A stretch of 35,987 bases of DNA from the NCBI GenBank assembly GCA_024638915.1, contig JAHEJJ010000033.1:1-35987 (forward strand), in the 5' to 3' direction. Positions 34,817-35,987 of this stretch are shown here, one piece after another. The notes below the pieces were generated by a model that had not been told where the DNA came from, did not search any database, and saw only the letters and a program-made list of their open reading frames with translations. Every line of letters begins with the position of its first letter. Position 1 is the first letter of the stretch. The translations under genes and the position numbers were made by a program. Origin of the DNA: Robiginitalea sp. (GTDB lineage: Bacteria; Bacteroidota; Bacteroidia; Flavobacteriales; Flavobacteriaceae).

Positions 34817-35987
34817 GCAAATTCAGAACTATAGTGCAGCTTTAAACTCGGATATTTGTCGATCGTCATCTGAAGGGAGAAGGCCGAATCGGCCAAAAAT
34901 ACCAACTGACCTTGCTTGTCGGTGGCTAGGAATTTGTGTTTTACACGCTCGAATTCTGATAATTCCTCTTCGTCTGCTTCCCTCGAATCTACCCAGCATG
35001 CTTTGTGTGCCGAAAAGTTTTCATAGGTACATTTCGCCCCATATTCATGTTCAAGCCGGTATTGGATTACTTCGTACTGCAGGGCACCCACAGTTCCTAT
35101 TACCTTTCTGCCATTGAGCTTTAGAGTAAAAAGCTGCGCTACCCCCTCGTCCATAAGCTGGTCGATTCCTTTGTATAACTGCTTGGCTTTGAGAGGATCG
35201 GCATTGTTGATGTATCTAAAGTGCTCGGGTGAGAAACTCGGTATACCTTTATAATGAAGTTGTTCGCCTTCTGTTAGAGTATCGCCTATCTTGAAATTAC
35301 CGGTATCGTGAAGCCCTACAATATCACCGGGATAAGAAACATCTACAATTTCCTTTTTCTGTGCGAAAAAGGCATTCGGACTGGAAAATTTCAGTCTTTT
35401 TTGTTGCCTGACGTGTAAATAGGGCTTGTTGCGCTCAAAAGTTCCGGAGACAATCTTTACGAACGCCAGACGGTCTCTGTGTTTGGGATCCATATTGGCG
35501 TGGATCTTGAATACAAATCCCGAGAGTTCCTTTTCGGAGGCATGTACAAGACGTTCTTCAGCCATTTTTGAGTGCGGTGCAGGAGCGATGTTCACAAAAC
35601 AATCCAGTAACTCCCTAACACCAAAATTGTTCAGGGCGGATCCGAAAAAAACGGGTTGCAATTGACCGGCGAGATAGGCCTGTAGATCAAATTCGCCATA
35701 TACTCCTTCTACCAGCTCCAGATCTTCTCTAAGACTTTCCGCCGCAGCAGATCCTATGATCTGTTCCAGTTCCTTGCTATTAAGATCGTCAAAAGCGATA
35801 GTGTCTTCTATATTTTTTTTGCTGTCGCCGCTGAAAAGATTTATGTTCTTTTCATAAATATTGTATATCCCTTTAAAGTCGTACCCCATCCCTATGGGAA
35901 AACTCAAAGGGGTTACACGAAGCCCGAGTTTCTGTTCCACCTCATCCAGCAGATCGAAGGCATCCTTACCTTCCCTGTCCAGTTTAT
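34813..35987 (-). CDS. prfC: Peptide chain release factor 3, C-terminal part (truncated by window end)
   Basis: About 391 C-terminal residues; the frame is open to the window edge, so the GTG at 35940 is internal and the N-terminal GTP-binding motifs lie outside. RF3 is the GTPase that recycles RF1/RF2 after termination. Visible are NKLDREGKDAFDLLDEV at the edge (end of the G4 region), FFGSALNNFGVRELLDCF (G5 region), the domain II stretch GFVFKIHANMDPKHRDRLAF, and the domain III ending ALQYEVIQYRLEHEYGA, typical of RF3 and not of EF-G, which lacks this ending. Confidence 0.93.
   Translation of the reverse strand, partial: KLDREGKDAFDLLDEVEQKLGLRVTPLSFPIGMGYDFKGIYNIYEKNINLFSGDSKKNIEDTIAFDDLNSKELEQIIGSAAAESLREDLELVEGVYGEFDLQAYLAGQLQPVFFGSALNNFGVRELLDCFVNIAPAPHSKMAEERLVHASEKELSGFVFKIHANMDPKHRDRLAFVKIVSGTFERNKPYLHVRQQKRLKFSSPNAFFAQKKEIVDVSYPGDIVGLHDTGNFKIGDTLTEGEQLHYKGIPSFSPEHFRYINNADPLKAKQLYKGIDQLMDEGVAQLFTLKLNGRKVIGTVGALQYEVIQYRLEHEYGAKCTYENFSAHKACWVDSREADEEELSEFERVKHKFLATDKQGQLVFLADSAFSLQMTIDKYPSLKLHYSSEFA

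Noticed and set aside
1-35987. CRISPR arrays, insertion sequences, prophage or toxin-antitoxin modules
   Set aside because: I found no regularly spaced repeats, transposase, terminal inverted repeats or phage genes; every larger gap is explained by promoters, terminators or tRNAs.

Overview
The window is a gene-dense chromosomal segment from a member of the Bacteroidota, most likely a marine-type Flavobacteriaceae. I cannot name the genus. The evidence is threefold. Promoter boxes of the Bacteroidota form TAnnTTTG recur (TATATTTG, TACATTTG, TATTTTTG). Start codons almost never have a Shine-Dalgarno sequence, the one striking exception being rpsU. Several families are typical of this phylum: DUF2851, DUF3467, a small PspC protein ending in KRTSVFDL, and an AGCS symporter with a signal sequence. 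I see no phage, insertion sequence, CRISPR array or other sign of recent transfer.

Layout. 1-2495 (+) is the 3' part of pyruvate carboxylase, followed by a uracil-DNA-glycosylase-like protein (+) and a convergent secreted M20 dipeptidase (-). 4919-11316 (-) is a complete, compact tryptophan operon in the order trpE-G-D-C-F-B-A. It is preceded by a leader peptide with three consecutive Trp codons and an intrinsic terminator (11331-11448). Next come a marR-yceI pair (-), with a perfect palindrome at its promoter, and a divergent rhodanese (+). 13142-15672 (+) holds a DUF2851 protein, a PspC-domain protein and a K+ channel/TrkA protein. 15760-19442 (+) holds an AGCS symporter, a helix-hairpin-helix protein and an acyl-CoA dehydrogenase.

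19514-34393 (+) is an information-processing block: rpsU, a Xer recombinase, hibernation factor hpf, tRNAs Thr-Tyr-Gly-Thr, tuf, tRNA-Trp, secE, nusG, rplK, rplA, rplJ, rplL, rpoB and rpoC. It ends in a strong terminator. A DUF3467 gene (+) and the 3' part of prfC (-) close the window tail to tail, with a 4-bp overlap.

The best candidate for an under-described regulatory system is the trp leader. The 18-residue peptide MFRRISNTWWWLNLRPES begins only a few bases after a textbook promoter box, so its mRNA may be nearly leaderless. Its stop-codon region can pair with the 3' arm of the terminator as an antiterminator. Its Trp codons can pair with a third segment. This fits ribosome-mediated attenuation in an organism that does not rely on Shine-Dalgarno initiation. 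Other points worth a second look are the strong Shine-Dalgarno of rpsU (consistent with autoregulation by bS21), a potassium channel with TTVGFR in its selectivity filter, two genes that may start at ATT, structured RNA between rplL and rpoB, and a promoter-then-terminator arrangement in front of the tRNA-tuf cluster.
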